From Amaranthus tricolor (lineage: Eukaryota > Streptophyta > Magnoliopsida > Caryophyllales > Amaranthaceae): a stretch of 64,000 bases of DNA. The DNA lies in NCBI RefSeq assembly GCF_026212465.1, contig NC_080057.1, forward strand, positions 20,886,606 through 20,950,605, in the 5' to 3' direction. A program made the position numbers and the translations under genes. Each line of letters opens with the position of its first letter. The first letter of the stretch is position 1. This document shows positions 57,997 to 64,000 of this stretch, one piece after another. The notes beneath the pieces were generated by a model, which searched no databases, was not told the DNA's origin, and saw only the letters and a program-made list of their open reading frames with translations.

Positions 57997-58269
57997 GAAA
58001 AATTGACTTAATAATCCGACCTTTCACCAATTCGCTGTGAATTATTTTCTAATAATCTAATCTTTGTCATACATTTACCCACAACATACCAATTACCATA
58101 TTACTAATAATAGGTAATAATAGAGTATATATGCTGCCAGCAAACTACGACAAATATTGGATTATTCACTATGAATTAAGGGTAAATGTTGGATTATTAG
58201 AAAAAATCTAAAAGTGGAATTATTCACATCGAACGAGCAAAAACTTGGATTATTAATGCCAATTTTTCC
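57997..58269. mobile_element. MULE-like MITE related to the element at 2416-2866
   Basis: Left end GAAAAATTGACTTAATAATCC; right end read inverted GGAAAAATTGGCATTAATAAT. The inverted repeats run about 100 bp with gaps. The GGAAAAATT...AATAATCC plan is shared with the element at 2416-2866. The flanks are A-rich, so the target duplication is unclear. Confidence 0.55.
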
Positions 58270-58817
58270 AAAAAAAAAAAAAGTTTAAGCCCCTAGAGAA
58301 GGAATTGCATTAGTCATTTTTATCATTGACAGATTAAATTAAGGTTTGATGTAGAAATTTTAAACCTTAAAGTAGAGATATTAAATCTTTGACCGAATAT
58401 TTAAAAGGTTGGAGTAAATAGGTAAAAAAAAATGTTAAGCCTTTGGAGAAGAAAGATTGCTTGGAGTATGGGTTTTAAGAGTTTAAATTGACATTTTAAA
58501 TCTTGAAATGAAATGACTGTTTTGAGAGTCAAACTTGGTAGTTAAAATATAAAGTTAAGCTTTTGTAGAATGAAGATTAAAAATTAAGGTAGATATTTTA
58601 AGTTGTAAAATGGGTGTTTAAAGCCTTGGATTTTTCCATCCGTACAGCTCACACGGGTGCAACGATCGCATACAAAATTTCGTGTATAAATGGGCTTTTT
58701 TCCATGGTTATAAAGAGAAAAAACGATACTTAAACCAAGGCTTAAAAGTTCAAAATACACTTACAAACACTTGCACATATGGTTCTAATCTTAAAAGAAT
58801 TTCACCTTATCTAATTA

Positions 58818-59049
58818 CTCCCTAGTTCTATTAAATTTGTTCCATAGATATTTGGTGGAAAATAAAAAAAAAAGTTAAAATAATGATTTTGGAGCAGTAA
58901 AAGAAATTTGCGAATGAGATGATAAAATAAGTTATTGTATGCATAAAAAATAAATGAAGAATATGGGCTATGATCAAAAATAAAAATGAGACAAAATTAA
59001 TAAGTATACTATAAAGGAAAATGAAACAAATTTTGTAGAACAAAGACAG
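58818..59049. mobile_element. Stowaway-like MITE, 232 bp
   Basis: Left end after TA: CTCCCTAGTTCTATTAAATT; right end inverted: CTGTCTTTGTTCTACAAAAT, before TA. The inverted repeats continue through TTTGTTCCAT/TTTGTTTCAT. Confidence 0.6.
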
Positions 59050-60639
59050 TAAGATTTTTATCACACCACCTCTATAGTTAGCATCCTATTAAGCTAATAG
59101 CATAAAACAGATGTTTCAAGTACTTAAATTTATACACAAAATAATAACATATAAACCAACCAACAAATGCATAACAAACACAATACATATTCAGCGGACC
59201 TCAAATAGTTTTTAGCTAATCTGATGTTATGTCGACACTTTAAGCTATAATATAGAAGAAGAATAAGAATTAAATAGCAATTTTAAGCGAATGATTTTTG
59301 CGGAACTAAAACAAAGTGGCTTTTACGTCAAGAATCAAGGATTAATATTATTTTGGGTGAAAATTTGTCTGAGTTAGATCAATGTGATCAGTGATGTGAT
59401 GCCTAACTAGGGATGGCAAAGAGTCGGTTTGGGATCACATTGTGCACATTTTGAATTTGCTTCAGAATAAAAATTTAAAATTGAATTTTAACTCTGACTT
59501 GGACTCAGATTTTGTAATCTGACTTTGTCTCGACTGCAACATTTAAATCTATAGTGGAGTTGAATTATGATATCTCTTTACGAAAATCAACTTTGTTTAA
59601 CAATAAGCAAACTCATAATAATATCTTTCAAATAGTCCGACCAATCCAACCTATTAACTGGAATACACTACTATTTGCTAAGATTTCACTAGAAATAATA
59701 CGCATAATACGCAAATTCACAATAATAATGTTTTACAATTAGTTGCATCAAAGTTTCATAGTGTTAAGATCTTGGAAAAAGTCTTCTACAATGTGTCCTA
59801 TAAATCAACTAGACTTGTTTAATTTGTTGGTCGAGTTTAATCTAACAACTCATAGATTTATTATTGATATGAATAGCTCAAAATTGCCTTGTAATTTTTT
59901 CCAATAAAATTTATAAATTATTTATTTTTATTATCGGAGCAAAATAGCATTTCAAGCCATAATTACGGACTGCTCACTAAAAATTGACAAAAAAGAGTAC
60001 TTTCTCCATTTTTTTACTTGCACCCAGATAAGTTTAACACAGTTCAATGCATTTGTCGGATTACTTTTATCTAGAGTTATACACAACTAAAAATTTAAAA
60101 AATATGATTCTAATATCATGAAAATATGCGATGAGACAAATAAAATAAAATCCCATATATCTATATTTTTCTCTCATATAATAATCTTAATATGTAAAAT
60201 ACTATAAAATGATGAACACTCTTCAATTGGGTTTGGGTGAAAGTAATAAAAATCTGAACTATGTTATTATAAGGTATAACTCGAAAATTGTTATCGAAGT
60301 TGAATGTGTAGTCAACTAGTAACTTAAAACTTTCTCAAAGGCGCTAAGCCAAGTAGCCAATAGCAACATGTGTGGCCTGAGGACACTCACAAACACACAC
60401 ACCATTTCCTATTTTTACTCTCTTTATCTCTTTTAGCCACCAACAACAAAACAACATGATAAAGCAATTCATTTACTGCTAAATTCCAACAATTTGGTCC
60501 ATTTTTCTTGTTCTTTCAGTTTCACATGCCCTCTCATCAATCAATATCCAAAACAATTTCATTTTCCAAACTCTTTCAAACCCAAAAATCAAAAATTTTG
60601 ATTGAAGAACAAACTTTGTGGGGGTGGTGGTGGTAAAAA

Positions 60640-64000
<3,361 letters not shown>

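Larger units (their letters stand above)
57561..60400. other. Intergenic DNA between divergent H+-ATPase and phytoene desaturase
   Basis: No gene is recognised. It holds a MULE-like inverted repeat (57997-58269), a Stowaway-like MITE (58818-59049) and a patch where TTTTAAGTTT/TTAAAGCCTTAAAGTAGA words recur (57800-57980 and 58330-58630). Both neighbouring genes point away from it, so it must contain both promoters. Confidence 0.45.

Overview
This window is nuclear DNA from a flowering plant. The genes carry many GT-AG introns, the intergenic DNA is very AT-rich, and transposon relics are dense. The protein variants, especially the phytoene desaturase N-terminus, and the repeat families suggest Caryophyllales, probably Amaranthaceae sensu lato. 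That assignment rests on remembered protein similarity and was not tested by a search.

Layout from left to right: (1) 1-1405 holds a transposon end (mariner/Stowaway-type terminus) with a small interrupted reading frame on the minus strand. (2) 3147-9065 (+) is the 26S proteasome ATPase RPT1: 10 coding exons, 426 aa. (3) About 10.0-15.15 kb is repeat-derived DNA in which a dimeric ~112 bp tandem array is split by a 1.9 kb solo-LTR-like insertion. (4) 16617-25846 (-) is a STRUBBELIG-family receptor kinase of the SRF6/7 type: 16 exons, 705 aa. (5) 25.9-37.2 kb is a gene-poor AT-rich block with local duplications, MITEs and a ~4.06 kb LTR-like insertion. (6) 39367-42712 (+) is a Sua5/YrdC-type threonylcarbamoyl-AMP synthase: 5 coding exons, 280 aa, with a leader intron. 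(7) 43827-44021 (-) is a U2 snRNA gene and 44653-44754 (-) a U6 snRNA gene. Each has its own plant snRNA promoter, and a solo LTR lies just upstream. (8) 46999-56581 (-) is a plasma-membrane-type P3A H+-ATPase of the AHA10/PH5 kind: 21 exons, 938 aa. (9) 60640->64000 (+) is the 5' part (exons 1-3) of phytoene desaturase, cut by the window end.

The genes do not form a pathway. They are independent housekeeping or specialised genes: proteasome, receptor signalling, tRNA modification, splicing RNAs, proton pumping, carotenoid synthesis. The only functional pair is U2/U6, whose RNAs base-pair in the spliceosome.

I found no convincing new biological system. The best leads are the U2-U6 cluster with a covarying U6 5' hairpin, the H+-ATPase with a Ser-Ile C-terminus and a GC-AG intron, a MITE terminus forming part of a splice donor, and several short transposon families with readable target-site duplications, mostly in introns. 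Exon borders were derived by hand from splice consensus and frame continuity. All exon lengths for the complete genes sum to whole codons.
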